Shown: piece by piece, positions 47,628-57,522 of the stretch
Layout of the letters: each line of letters opens with the position of its first letter
Position numbering within the stretch: the first letter of the stretch is position 1
Origin: Blastococcus sp.
GTDB lineage: Bacteria > Actinomycetota > Actinomycetes > Mycobacteriales > Geodermatophilaceae
Assembly (NCBI GenBank): GCA_025965695.1
Contig: JAOPWM010000052.1
Location: 1 to 64,000 of the forward strand
Direction: 5' to 3'
Length of the DNA: 64,000 nt
The notes under the pieces: model-generated
The model's database searches: none
What the model was told of the DNA's origin: nothing
What the model saw: the letters and a program-made list of their open reading frames with translations, nothing else
Translations under genes and position numbers: made by a program

Positions 47628-47807
47628 CCGGGGAGAAGCTCGCACAGGTGGCCGGCCAGATCCGCAGATCCAGATGGCAGCCGTGACGTCCGGGCGGCTC
47701 AGCCGCTCTCCTCCGCGAACGGGGCCTCCGGTCGCGGACCTGCGACACAGCGCGCACTGTGGGGTGGTCGTCGCCTCATGGCTGTGTCAGGCCGAGAAGG
47801 AGGTCGC

Positions 47808-48779
47808 ATGCGACACGTCCACCTGCTGGGCACCGGGGGCACGATCGCCAGCCGACAGGGACCGGACGGGCTCGCGGCTGTCACTCCCGCCGCGGAACTG
47901 CTCGCCGCGGCCGGGCCACTCCCCCGACTGACCGTGACGACGAGCGACCTCGGCACAGTCGGCAGCTTCGCGTTCACGACATCCGACCTCCGGGGACTGG
48001 TGGCGGAGGCGCGTCGCTGCCTGGCGCAGGGCGTGGACGGCGTCGTCGTCACCCAGGGCACCGACACGATGGAGGAGTCGGCGTACCTCGCCGATCTCGT
48101 GCACGACGATCCGCGCCCGATCGTCTTCACAGGGGCGCAACGACCGTTCGACGCCGCGGCTCCCGACGGTCCCGCCAACCTCGCCGATGCCCTGCTGGTC
48201 GCAGCCTCCCCCGCAGCCCGCGAGCTCGGTGCTCTCCTGTGCTTCGACGGGCTGGTCTTCGCCGCCCACGGCGTGCGCAAGGTCGAGACGCTTCGCAGCG
48301 GGGCCTTCGCGGCTCCCGGCAGAGGCCCGGTGCTGCGACTGGCCGCTGCATCCGTCCTGCCACTCGCTCGCCCTGTCCGCCCGGCGGCGCTGCCGCTCGA
48401 TCTGGCTGCCGACCTGCCCCGTGTTGACGTCGTGGCGTGCTACGTGGGTGGGGACGGGGCCCTGATGTACGCCGCGGTGGCCGCCGGCGCCGCCGGGCTG
48501 GTGCTCCAGGCCTTCGGCGCCGGGAACGTCACCCCGGCGGTCGTCGCGGCCACCGGGGACCTGGTCGCCCGGGGCATCCCGGTGCTCGTCTGCTCGCGGG
48601 TGCCATCGGGTCCGGTGGTGCCCCTCTACACCGGCGGTGGCGGGGCCGATCTGGCACGGGCCGGCGCGGTGTTCGCCCATGACCTCAGCCCGTGGCAGGG
48701 CCGGCTGCTGCTGGCCGCGGCCCTCGTCCTCGCACCGGACGCCCCGCAGCGCGTCCTGGCTGACCGCCTCGCCGTCTGA
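47808..48779 (+). CDS. Asparaginase
   Basis: HVHLLGTGGTIASRQGPDGL...GVDGVVVTQGTDTMEESAYLADLVHDDPRPIVFTGAQRPFDAAAPDGPANLADAL; Thr catalytic motifs TGGTI and QGTDTMEE. Confidence 0.93.
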   Translation: MRHVHLLGTGGTIASRQGPDGLAAVTPAAELLAAAGPLPRLTVTTSDLGTVGSFAFTTSDLRGLVAEARRCLAQGVDGVVVTQGTDTMEESAYLADLVHDDPRPIVFTGAQRPFDAAAPDGPANLADALLVAASPAARELGALLCFDGLVFAAHGVRKVETLRSGAFAAPGRGPVLRLAAASVLPLARPVRPAALPLDLAADLPRVDVVACYVGGDGALMYAAVAAGAAGLVLQAFGAGNVTPAVVAATGDLVARGIPVLVCSRVPSGPVVPLYTGGGGADLARAGAVFAHDLSPWQGRLLLAAALVLAPDAPQRVLADRLAV

Positions 48780-49059
48780 CACCACGCCGCGCCACGGGGC
48801 GGCACGCGACCCATCCCGGAAGGAGCGCGCGGCCTGGCGGCTCGCATGACACCCTGGCCCGACCGGAGTACGAGCCGCTGCTCGCTGATCAACAGCCGTC
48901 AGGGGCCGCGCACGGCGCGCACGCGACACGGTCGTCACCCCCGGCTGCAACTGATCGGCTGACATCGAGTCATCAGGACCTAGGCCCCTGACCCGCGTCC
49001 ACGGTTCCGCGGACCCTGGCCATGCACGTCTTTGCACGCAACAGCAGGGAGGGGTTGTC

Positions 49060-49341
49060 ATGTACGTGGGCGTCATCCACACCGTCAGGGATGCCACCGC
49101 CTGGGCCGAGATGATGCGGAGCCTCGACCCCGACAGCTTCCCGGCGGGCCTCGAGTTGCTCGCGACCGGGACATCGCAGGACGTCGACCGAGCGATCTGT
49201 CTGTGGCGTGCCCCGAGCGTCGAGCAGCTGCAAACCACCCTGGATCAGTTGGCCGGGCAGATCGCGGTCAACGACTGCTTCGGTGTGTCCGACGAGTTCA
49301 CATCGGTAGCGGGACAGACCCCGCAGGCAGCGACTGCGTGA
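49060..49341 (+). CDS. Conserved-looking small hypothetical protein (93 aa)
   Basis: MYVGVIHTVRDATAWAEMMRSLDPDSFPAGLELLATGTSQDVDRAICLWRAPSVEQLQTTLDQLAGQIAVNDCFGV; followed immediately by a terminator. Confidence 0.65.
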   Translation: MYVGVIHTVRDATAWAEMMRSLDPDSFPAGLELLATGTSQDVDRAICLWRAPSVEQLQTTLDQLAGQIAVNDCFGVSDEFTSVAGQTPQAATA

Positions 49342-49347
49342 GTCGGT

Positions 49348-49386
49348 CTGCCGTCACCGCCCGCACCGTCTCGGCGGTGACGGCAG
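49348..49386 (+). terminator. Perfect 14-bp hairpin terminator
   Basis: CTGCCGTCACCGCC / CGCACCGTCTC / GGCGGTGACGGCAG. Confidence 0.75.
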
Positions 49387-49570
49387 GCAGAGCCCATCTG
49401 TGACCGGAGCACGTATCGCCGGCCACGCCCGACAACCCGCGGCTGTCGGCAAGGCCATCATGGTGCCTCGTCGTTTGCTGTCGACGCGCACCGGCCGGCC
49501 CCTTGCGCTCCTCGCGTCGTAGCCGCCGGAAACCGCGAGACGGCTTGGCGCTGGACGCCGGCCCTCCCGC

Positions 49571-50764
49571 TCACGGCCGCGTTCCAGCAGCCCGTGAGCC
49601 GCGTTCGATCAAGAGCAGGAGCGCCGCGGCTGCCGGGATCAGCGGTGCCACGGCGAGTCCCAGGAACGCCGGGTGCCCGTCCTGAAGGCGGAGGACGAAT
49701 TCGCCGGCCACGGGGGCGAGCAGTCCGGCGCAGCCCCAACCGGTGAAGATCCTGCCGTAGGCGGTCGGGAAGGCACCGGCGCCTACCTGGTCCGCCGTGG
49801 CGGCCGGCACCAGCGACGACACGGCGCCGTAGCCGAGCCCGGTACCCAGGAACCCGGCAAGGACGATCAGCGGCGACGTGGGGCCGGCCAGGCCGACGAT
49901 CGAGACCGCGGCGGTCGCCAGCGCCGCCGCCAGGGCCGGAAGGCGGCCGGTCCGGTCGGAAGCCCACCCCGCCACCAGCCGTCCGATGAGATTGCCGGTG
50001 GCAAGTGCCGTGACGGCCAGGCCTGCGGCCGGCGCGCTGAGTCCCCGGTCCCGCGCCACCGGGACGGCGTGAGCGAAGAGGGCGAGCGCGGGCGCGGCAC
50101 CTCCGGCGAAGACCAGCCACAGCAGAGCCACCGGCCTGCGCGGGATGCAGCCAGCTGCTGCCCCCCGGGCCCGAGGCGGCGCCCCCTCCACGGGAGCCAG
50201 CCGCGCCGCGACCGCGAGGAGCGCAGTGACCAGCAGGGCCAGGCAGGCCAGGCACGGCCGCCAGCCGAAGGCCCGCAGCGCGCGGGGCGCCACGAGTCCG
50301 AGCAGTACCGGTCCGGCGGCGTAGGCGGTGACGACGAGTCCGGTCACAGCACCCCGATGCTCGGGCACCCGGGCGGTGAGTCCGATCGCGACGCCGTAGC
50401 CCAGCCCGTTGGCGGTCCCGAAGAGCAGGGCTACACCGGCCCACAGGGCAAGGGGCGCGGTGGCTGTCGCAGCCAGGAGCAGTCCCGCACCGCCCACGCC
50501 GGCGGCCACGTACAGCAGTCGGCGGGGGCCGCACCACCGCTGGGCACGGCCCACACCCAGCAGGGTCGCGGTGAAGACCACGATCGCCGTGGCGAAGACC
50601 GTCGCGGCGGTACCGCGGGAGATGCCCACGCCGGCCGCGACGTCCTGCGCGACCAGGCTCCATGCGAACAGCGTCCCTGCGGCGACGTTCGCGACGACTC
50701 CGCTGAGGACGAGCCGGACCGTGGCGGGCACGTCAGCGGTCCGCGCCGTCGTCACCGCCCTCAC
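49571..50764 (-). CDS. MFS transporter (OFA-like)
   Basis: VRLVLSGVVANVAAGTLFAWSLVAQDVAAGVGISRGTAATVFATAIVVFTATLLGVGRAQRWCGPRRLLYVAAGVGGAGLLLAA. Confidence 0.88.
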   Translation of the reverse strand: MRAVTTARTADVPATVRLVLSGVVANVAAGTLFAWSLVAQDVAAGVGISRGTAATVFATAIVVFTATLLGVGRAQRWCGPRRLLYVAAGVGGAGLLLAATATAPLALWAGVALLFGTANGLGYGVAIGLTARVPEHRGAVTGLVVTAYAAGPVLLGLVAPRALRAFGWRPCLACLALLVTALLAVAARLAPVEGAPPRARGAAAGCIPRRPVALLWLVFAGGAAPALALFAHAVPVARDRGLSAPAAGLAVTALATGNLIGRLVAGWASDRTGRLPALAAALATAAVSIVGLAGPTSPLIVLAGFLGTGLGYGAVSSLVPAATADQVGAGAFPTAYGRIFTGWGCAGLLAPVAGEFVLRLQDGHPAFLGLAVAPLIPAAAALLLLIERGSRAAGTRP

Positions 50765-50791
50765 GGGTGAGCGGCCAGCGCGTCGGCCCCG

Positions 50792-51847
50792 TCACGGCCG
50801 GACGAGGATCTTGACGTTCTCCTCCTTGTTGTCCACCAGTTCCCGGAAGCCCTTGTCGACGATGTCGTCGAGCTGGATCCGGCCGGTGATGAACTGGAAC
50901 GGATCGACCAGGCCTCCCGCCACCATCTCGATGGTCGCCGGATGGTCGTGCGCATAGGCCAGGCTGCCCACCAGGGAGACCTCGCGAAAGACGAGATCGT
51001 TCATGGTGACCCGGGCCTGGTGTCCCCAGATCGCCACGTTGACGCACGTGCCACCGGCCCGCGTCGCACGGATGGCGGTCTCCAGCACCGCGTCGATGCC
51101 CGCGCACTCGAAGGTGACGTCGGCCCCCCGGCCGTTCGTCAGGTCGGCGACAGCCCCGAGCACGTCGGTCTCCCGAGGGTCGAGCACGATGTCGGCGCCG
51201 GCGACCGGCGCCTTGCCCTTGCGTGCCTCGGCCGGCTCGACGACGACCACCTGGCCCACGCCGGCTGCCTTGAGGGCCGCTGTCGTCACCAGACCGATGG
51301 GCCCCGCGCCGAAGACCACCGCGGAGTGCTCCGGACGCGCACCGGAGAGCCGGACCGCGTGGTACGCCACGGCCAGCGGCTCGATCAGTGCCCCGACGTC
51401 GGTGCCGAGGTCGCCGAGCGGGTGGATCCAGCGGGGTTCCGCGACGACGAACTGCGAGAAGCCGCCGCCGCCGCCGGAGAGGCCGACGAAGCCCAGCGAC
51501 GCACAGACGTTGTAGCGGCCCTGGCTGCAGGCGTCGCACCGTCCGCAGACGATGTACGGCTCGACGGCGACGCGATCACCGACCGCCAGGCGATCCACGC
51601 CGGCGCCGACCTCGGCGACGACTCCGGCGAACTCGTGCCCAAGGGTGATCGGGATGCTCTCGCCCGTCAGCGCGTGCGGCGCCTCGGGGGTCGGGGCGAA
51701 GATCGGCCCCTCCAAATACTCGTGCAGGTCGGTGCCGCAGATGCCGCACCACTCGACCTCGACCGCCACGGTGCCGGGACGGAGGACGGGCTCGAGGATC
51801 TCGTCGACGCGGATGTCACCGCGCCCGTGGAAACGCGCTGCCTTCAT
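50792..51847 (-). CDS. Zn-dependent alcohol dehydrogenase (2,3-butanediol dehydrogenase-like)
   Basis: MKAARFHGRGDIRVDEILEP...VEWCGICGTDLHEYLEGPIF...ITLGHEFAGVVAEVGAGVDRLAVGDRVAVEPYIVCGRCDACSQGRYNVC. Confidence 0.92.
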   Translation of the reverse strand: MKAARFHGRGDIRVDEILEPVLRPGTVAVEVEWCGICGTDLHEYLEGPIFAPTPEAPHALTGESIPITLGHEFAGVVAEVGAGVDRLAVGDRVAVEPYIVCGRCDACSQGRYNVCASLGFVGLSGGGGGFSQFVVAEPRWIHPLGDLGTDVGALIEPLAVAYHAVRLSGARPEHSAVVFGAGPIGLVTTAALKAAGVGQVVVVEPAEARKGKAPVAGADIVLDPRETDVLGAVADLTNGRGADVTFECAGIDAVLETAIRATRAGGTCVNVAIWGHQARVTMNDLVFREVSLVGSLAYAHDHPATIEMVAGGLVDPFQFITGRIQLDDIVDKGFRELVDNKEENVKILVRP

Positions 51848-51920
51848 GACGTCTACTCCGTCCGGAAGAGATGGCCGGCCGGGGCGCCCGCACCGCAGTG
51901 GTCCGGACGCCCGGCGGTGC

Positions 51921-53744
51921 TCAGCTGCGGTGGTGCACTTCTTGCAGGCCATGGACCGGCGTGGGGATCCCCTCGTACCGGGCCTTGAGCTGCAGGGCCA
52001 GGTAGAGCGAGTAGTGCCGCGACTGGTGCAGGTTGCCGCCGTGGAACCACAGCCCCTCCTGCTGGGTGGGCTTCCACATGTTGCGCTGCTCGCCCTCCCA
52101 CGGGCCCGGGTCCTTGGTCGTGTCCGACCCGAGTCCCCAGACCTTGCCGACCGCGTCGGCCACCTCCTGGCTGATGAGGTCGGCCGCCCAGCCGTTCATC
52201 GACCCGTATCCGGTGGCGTAGACGACCAGGTCGGCCGGCAGTTCTGTCCCGTCCTCCAGGACGACGGCATCCTCGGTCAGGTGGCCGACCTGCCCGTGGA
52301 CCAGCTTCACGTCGCCGTTCGCGACGAGGTCGGCGGCGCCCACGTCGATGTAGTAGCCCGAGCCCCGGCGGAGGTACTTCATGAACAGACCGGAGCCGTC
52401 CTCGCCCCAGTCGTGCCAGAAGCCGGCGTTCTCCAGCCGGTCGTAGAAGTCGGCGTCGCGCTCCTTCATCTGCTCGTACAGCGGGATCTGGAACTCGTGC
52501 ATGATCCGGTACGGCAGGGACGCGAAGATCAGGTCCGCCTTCTCCGTCGTGACCCCGGCGGCCACCGCCTCCTCGGAGTAGAGGGCACCCAGGCCGATGT
52601 CCATGAGGCTCCTGCTCTTGACGATGTGCGTCGACGAACGCTGCACCATGGTGACGTCCGCGTCGTGCTCCCAGAGCGCCCCGCAGATGTCGAACGCCGA
52701 GTTGTTGCTGCCGATGACGACGACCTTCTTGCCCGCATAGGCGTCCGGGCCCGGGTGCGCCGACGAGTGCTGCTGGTCGCCGCGGAAGACGTCCTGCCCG
52801 GGGATGACCGGGATGTTCGGCTTACCCGACATCCCCGTCGCGAGGACCAAATGCGTCGGGCGCAGTGTCAGGGGCATGCCGTCGCGCTCGACCTCGACGG
52901 TCCACTCGCCCAAGGCCGGCGAGTACGTCGCCGAGGTCGCCACCGTGCTCCCCCAGTACGGGACCTCCATGACCTTCACGTACGACTCGAGCCAGTCGCC
53001 GATCTTGTCCTTGGGCGAGAAGACCGGCCAGTTGTCCGGGAACTTCAGATACGGCAGGTGGTCGTACCAGACCGGGTCGTGCAGGCAGAGGGACTTGTAG
53101 CGGCCCCGCCACTGATCACCCGGCCGGGCGTGCTTGTCGACCACGAGGGCCGGCATGCCCAACTGACGCAGGCGCGCGCCGAGGGCGATCCCGCCCTGCC
53201 CGCCGCCGATGACGAGCACGTACGGCTGGACGGCGACGCCCAGGTCGGCCTCCTCCTTCTCCCGCCGCTCCAGCCAGGTCAGCCGCTCCTTGTTCGCACC
53301 GTGCTCGGCCCCCATCGGCCGGGCCGGGCCGCGCGGCTCCTCGTGGCCCTGCAGTTCGTACAGCGTCGTGAGGAAGGTCCATGCCTTCGCCGTCCCGTCC
53401 TCCTCGATCAGGCGCAGCAGGCCTCGGCCGCGGCCGACGGAAGTCTCGAAGGTGAACCAGGCCGTGGTGACCCCGTCGGCCTCCTCCGGCGGCTCCTCGA
53501 GCGCGAAGAACGTCGGGTCGGTGCGCTCGAGGGTCGCTTCGAGCAGCTCTGCCACGCCCGCGGGGTTCTCGACCGTGGTGATGTTCCAGGTGAAGGACAC
53601 CAGGTCGCGCCAGAAGCTGGTCGCGGCGAACATGCCGGCGGCGCGCGCGACGTCCCGCGCGCGCAGCGCCTCCTCGAATCCATGAAGCCAGTTCTCCACG
53701 CGCTGCACCGGGGTGAGCAGCGGGGAGTCCAGGGTCTGCGTCAT
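51921..53744 (-). CDS. NAD(P)/FAD-dependent flavin monooxygenase with N-terminal SnoaL/NTF2-like domain
   Basis: VLVIGGGQGGIALGARLRQLGMPALVVDKHARPGDQWRGRYKSLCLHDPVWYDHLPYLKFPDNWPVF...VVVIGSNNSAFDICGALWEHDADVTMVQRSSTHIV. Confidence 0.92.
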   Translation of the reverse strand: MTQTLDSPLLTPVQRVENWLHGFEEALRARDVARAAGMFAATSFWRDLVSFTWNITTVENPAGVAELLEATLERTDPTFFALEEPPEEADGVTTAWFTFETSVGRGRGLLRLIEEDGTAKAWTFLTTLYELQGHEEPRGPARPMGAEHGANKERLTWLERREKEEADLGVAVQPYVLVIGGGQGGIALGARLRQLGMPALVVDKHARPGDQWRGRYKSLCLHDPVWYDHLPYLKFPDNWPVFSPKDKIGDWLESYVKVMEVPYWGSTVATSATYSPALGEWTVEVERDGMPLTLRPTHLVLATGMSGKPNIPVIPGQDVFRGDQQHSSAHPGPDAYAGKKVVVIGSNNSAFDICGALWEHDADVTMVQRSSTHIVKSRSLMDIGLGALYSEEAVAAGVTTEKADLIFASLPYRIMHEFQIPLYEQMKERDADFYDRLENAGFWHDWGEDGSGLFMKYLRRGSGYYIDVGAADLVANGDVKLVHGQVGHLTEDAVVLEDGTELPADLVVYATGYGSMNGWAADLISQEVADAVGKVWGLGSDTTKDPGPWEGEQRNMWKPTQQEGLWFHGGNLHQSRHYSLYLALQLKARYEGIPTPVHGLQEVHHRS

Positions 53745-53872
53745 GCGGTGCCCTCCCTGCGGACACGGGGATACGTGGTGTGATGGAGAGCACATCCCGG
53801 GAAGGCCCGGCCGGGAAGCGTTGCACCGTGTTGCATCCGCCGGCACGGGGGTCGCCCGAGAAGGAGGTGGCC

Positions 53873-55068
53873 GTGACCGGTTACTCCGCCATCGCGCCTG
53901 GCACCGATCTCTTCCAGCACGCACGAGTGCTCCAGCGGGTCCACGACGCGGTCATCGGCGGGGCAGCCCGCCGGTCCGCCCCCGCGGCGTCGTGGCGCGG
54001 TCCTGGACCCGGGTGCTCGGGCTCGGGCTGGATCCCGCCCGCACCAATGCCCGACAGCCCCTCCCCTTTCGGGATGTCGAGGCCCGACGGCGACGCTCAC
54101 CCCTGTCGCTGGTCATCGACGAGCTCAGGCAGGTGCTGGGCAGTGTCGCCGACGCCTCGGTGTTCGTCATGGTCGTCACCGACGCCGACGGGGTGATCCT
54201 CTGGCGCGAGGGCTCGGCCCGGGTCCTGATGCGCGCGGACGCCCTGGGCTTCGCCGAGGGGGCCCGCTGGACCGAGGCCACCGTCGGGACCAACGCCATC
54301 GGGACGGCACTCGCCGAGGCTGCCCCGGTGCAGTTGTTCTCCGCCGAGCACTTCGAGGAGGCACAGCACCCCTGGTACTGCACGGCGGCGCCCATCCACC
54401 ACCCGTCCACCGGGGAGCTGCTGGGCGTCGTCGACGTCAGCGGGCCGGCGCTCACCCTGCATCCGGTCATCGCCGCGCTGGTCGAGACCGCGGTCAAGCT
54501 GGCGGAGTCACGGCTGTGGCGCCACCACGAGCTGCGTCTGGAACAGCTGCGGCGGTCGGTCCAGGGCGTCCTGGCCACCGTGCGCGGACCGGTGCTGCTC
54601 GTCGACGACGACGGCTGGGTGGCTCACCAGTCGGGCATCGCGGTCCGTGACCGCATCGAGGTGCCCCGGACCGACCGCGTCATGGCGGTCCCGGGCCTGG
54701 GCCTGTGCACGCCGGAGCGGCTGGGTGAGGGCTGGCTGGTCCGGCCGCGCTCAGCGGAGTCCGTTGTGGAGGCCGAGCTGGACCTGACCGGACCACCGGT
54801 GCTCCGGCTGCGTTCGGAGATCGAGCCGTGGCAGACGGCGCTGACCCGGCGGCACGCCGAGGTCCTCCTGCTGCTGCACCGGAGCGGGCGTCGCGGGTTG
54901 AGCGCGGCGCAGCTCAGCACGGCGCTCTTCGGGGACGACGAGCACTGCGTGACCGCCCGGGCAGAGGTCTCCCGCCTCCGGCGCGTCCTCGGCGGTCTGG
55001 TGAGCACAAACCCCTACCGGCTTGCCGACGGCGTCACGCTCACTCTTCTGCGGCCCGAAGGCGGCTGA
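53873..55068 (+). pseudogene. GAF-domain transcriptional regulator, apparent frameshift near 53979-53983
   Basis: N-terminus in frame of ORF 53780 (MTGYSAIAPGTDLFQHARVLQRVHDAVIGGAARRSAP), remainder in frame of ORF 53713 (RGVVARSWTRVLGLGLDPARTNARQPLPF...LSLVIDELRQVLGSVADASVFVMVVTDADGVILWREGS...FAEGARWTEATVGTNAIGTALAE). Could be a sequencing indel. Confidence 0.75.
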
Positions 55069-55672
55069 CCGGAGTCGCCGTCAGCGGTACGGGAGGGGAC
55101 CCATGGTCGCCGACCGTGGGGCTGGTCGTGACCGCGGCCATGGGCGGGACGGGCACGGGAGAAGCGCCGCCGGCACCGTCGGGGTGAGCTCAAGCGATGG
55201 AGGACCGCGCTCCCCGACGACCAGCGACCCTGCCGATACCGACGAGACACAGAGTCACCACCGGCCCCGGGCCACGACCCGCACGGTCTCCGCCGGCCCG
55301 GGATCGAGAACCATCCCGTCCGCGGTCGCCTGCTCGCGAGTCGGACTCGGCCGCGCTGCACCGCCTGCTCACTGCGACTGCCGAACCAGGCGCTGCCCGG
55401 ACCGGTCGGCCCCCGAACGCCGCTCGCCCCTTGCAGTTGGCCGGTCGCCAGTACCGAGTTGGGTGTAGAGGACAGCACCGCCGGCAGCTTCTCCTTGGTC
55501 CGTTGGTCCCGGTGGCTCTTCCCACCACCGAACCACCGCGCGACCATGGCGGCGCCCACGGGCGTCGAGCCGGGTCGGCCCCCGTGCAGCGAGGCCAAGC
55601 GCCGCGCACTGCGCCCGCACCTGGGTCCCGCGCATCGCCGGGTCCGTGAGCCGCTTCGTACGAGGAGAACCG

Positions 55673-57082
55673 ATGACGATCACCGACCCGACCTTCTACC
55701 GAAGCCCGGCCGAGGCCATCGCCGCCCCGACCGAGCAGCTCGCCTACGTGGTCACCTTCGACCGGGCCGGTGCGGTCCCGGACGCGCTCGCCGTCGTCGA
55801 CGTCGACCAGCACTCCGACGACTACGGCACCGTCGTCGGCTGGGCCGACCTGCCCACCACCGGCGACGAGCTGCACCACTTCGGGTGGAACGCCTGCTCC
55901 AGTGCGCTCATGCACGAGGGCCACGACATGGGTGAGGACGGGCTGCAGCGCCGTTTCCTGCTGCTGCCGGGCCTGCGCAGCTCGCGCATCCACGTCTACG
56001 ACACCCAGCCCGACCCGCGCTCCCCCCGACTGCACAAGACCGTCGAGGCAAAGGAGCTGGCGGAGCGGGCGGGATACTCCCGGCCGCACACCCTGCACTG
56101 CGGGCCGGACGGCGTCTTCCTCACGTGCCTGGGCGCAGGCGACGGGAGCGATGGGCCGGGCGGCATCGCACTGCTCGACCACAACACGTTCGACGTCCTC
56201 CGGGCATGGGAGACCGACCGGGGGCCGCAGTACCTGGCCTACGACGCGTGGTGGCACCTCAACCAGAACGTCCTGGTGTCCAGCGAATGGGGCACGCCCT
56301 CGATGATCGAGAACGGCCTGGTGCCCGAGCTGCTGCTCGGTCAGGAGTACGGACACCGGATCCACTTCTGGGACCTGGCGGAGGGCCGGAACCTGCAGAC
56401 GGTCGACCTCGGCCCCGAGCACCAGATGACGCTGGAGCTGCGCCCCTCGCATGACCCCGAGGCGACGTGGGGATTCGTCGGCGTCGTGGTCTCCACGGCC
56501 GACCTGTCCGCCTCGGTCTGGCGGTGGCACCGCGAGGGAACCGAATGGAAGGTCGACAAGGTCATCACGATCCCTGCCGAGCCCGCCGATCCGGCCGACC
56601 TCCCGCCCGCGCTGCAGTCGTTCGGTGCCGTCCCGCCGCTGGTCACCGACATCGACCTGTCCGTCGACGACCGAATGCTGTACGTGTCGTGCTGGGGTAC
56701 CGGTGAGCTCAAGCAGTTCGACGTGTCCGATCCTGCGAGCCCGCGCGAGGTCGGTGCGGTCCACCTAGGAGGGATCATCCGCCGCGCGGCGCACCCGTCC
56801 GCGCCGGCGGAGCAGTTGGCCGGCGGTCCGCAGATGGTGGAGGTCAGCCGCGACGGTCGGCGCGTCTACGTCACCAATTCGCTGTACGGGGCGTGGGACG
56901 ACCAGTTCTACCCGGACGGGGTCGGGGCCTGGATGGCCAAGATCGACACCGACCCGTCGGCCGGCGGGCTCAGCATCGACGAACGTTTCTTCCCGCACGG
57001 CCAGGACTTCCGCGGACGGCGGACACACCAGGTGCGCCTCCAGGGAGGTGACGCCTCCTCGGACTCCTACTGCTACCGCTGA
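55673..57082 (+). CDS. Selenium-binding protein (SBP56 / methanethiol oxidase family)
   Basis: FYRSPAEAIAAPTEQLAYVVTFD...PDALAVVDVDQHSDDYGTVVGWADLPTTGDELHHFGWNACSSALMHEGHDM...RRFLLLPGLRSSRIHVYDTQPDPRSPRLHKTVEAKEL. Confidence 0.95.
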   Translation: MTITDPTFYRSPAEAIAAPTEQLAYVVTFDRAGAVPDALAVVDVDQHSDDYGTVVGWADLPTTGDELHHFGWNACSSALMHEGHDMGEDGLQRRFLLLPGLRSSRIHVYDTQPDPRSPRLHKTVEAKELAERAGYSRPHTLHCGPDGVFLTCLGAGDGSDGPGGIALLDHNTFDVLRAWETDRGPQYLAYDAWWHLNQNVLVSSEWGTPSMIENGLVPELLLGQEYGHRIHFWDLAEGRNLQTVDLGPEHQMTLELRPSHDPEATWGFVGVVVSTADLSASVWRWHREGTEWKVDKVITIPAEPADPADLPPALQSFGAVPPLVTDIDLSVDDRMLYVSCWGTGELKQFDVSDPASPREVGAVHLGGIIRRAAHPSAPAEQLAGGPQMVEVSRDGRRVYVTNSLYGAWDDQFYPDGVGAWMAKIDTDPSAGGLSIDERFFPHGQDFRGRRTHQVRLQGGDASSDSYCYR

Positions 57083-57289
57083 GCGCGCCGGCCTGGCGAT
57101 CCGGCTCGCGGATACGACGGGATGCGCGACTCGTCGTGCGAGAGGACCTCGAACAGCGCCTGGGCACAGTGCACAGGGCCTACGACGAGCGCCCTGACCT
57201 CGAGCGCTTCGCCGCCCGTGCCCCGAAGAACTGGCTCCGCAGTACCGGCGCTGCCCGAGAGGTGACGGCGAACGACGACTGCGTCGTCG

Positions 57290-57480
57290 TGTGCATCTAC
57301 GGGCGGGGATCGTGATCGTCGCCGTGACGTTGCTCGCGGCGGTGTCGAACCGGATGACCGCACCGGCGACAGGGTCGGCGATGGAGGCGAATCGCCCGTC
57401 GGGTGCGATGGCCATGTAATGCGGCGCCCTGCCGGTGACGACCGCTGGACCGACCCCGGGGTCCGCCGCACTTGCCGGGC
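57290..57480 (-). pseudogene. YVTN/YncE-type beta-propeller fragment
   Basis: VVTGRAPHYMAIAPDGRFASIADPVAGAVIRFDTAASNVTATITIPA; a single propeller blade with no intact ORF around it. Confidence 0.5.
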
Positions 57481-57522
57481 TGAGCGCCCCGCGTGTGAGA
57501 CGTGGCCGCCGCGAGAACGGTG

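Noticed and set aside
51552-53783. 743-aa plus-strand ORF
   Set aside because: Antisense of the ADH and flavin monooxygenase genes.
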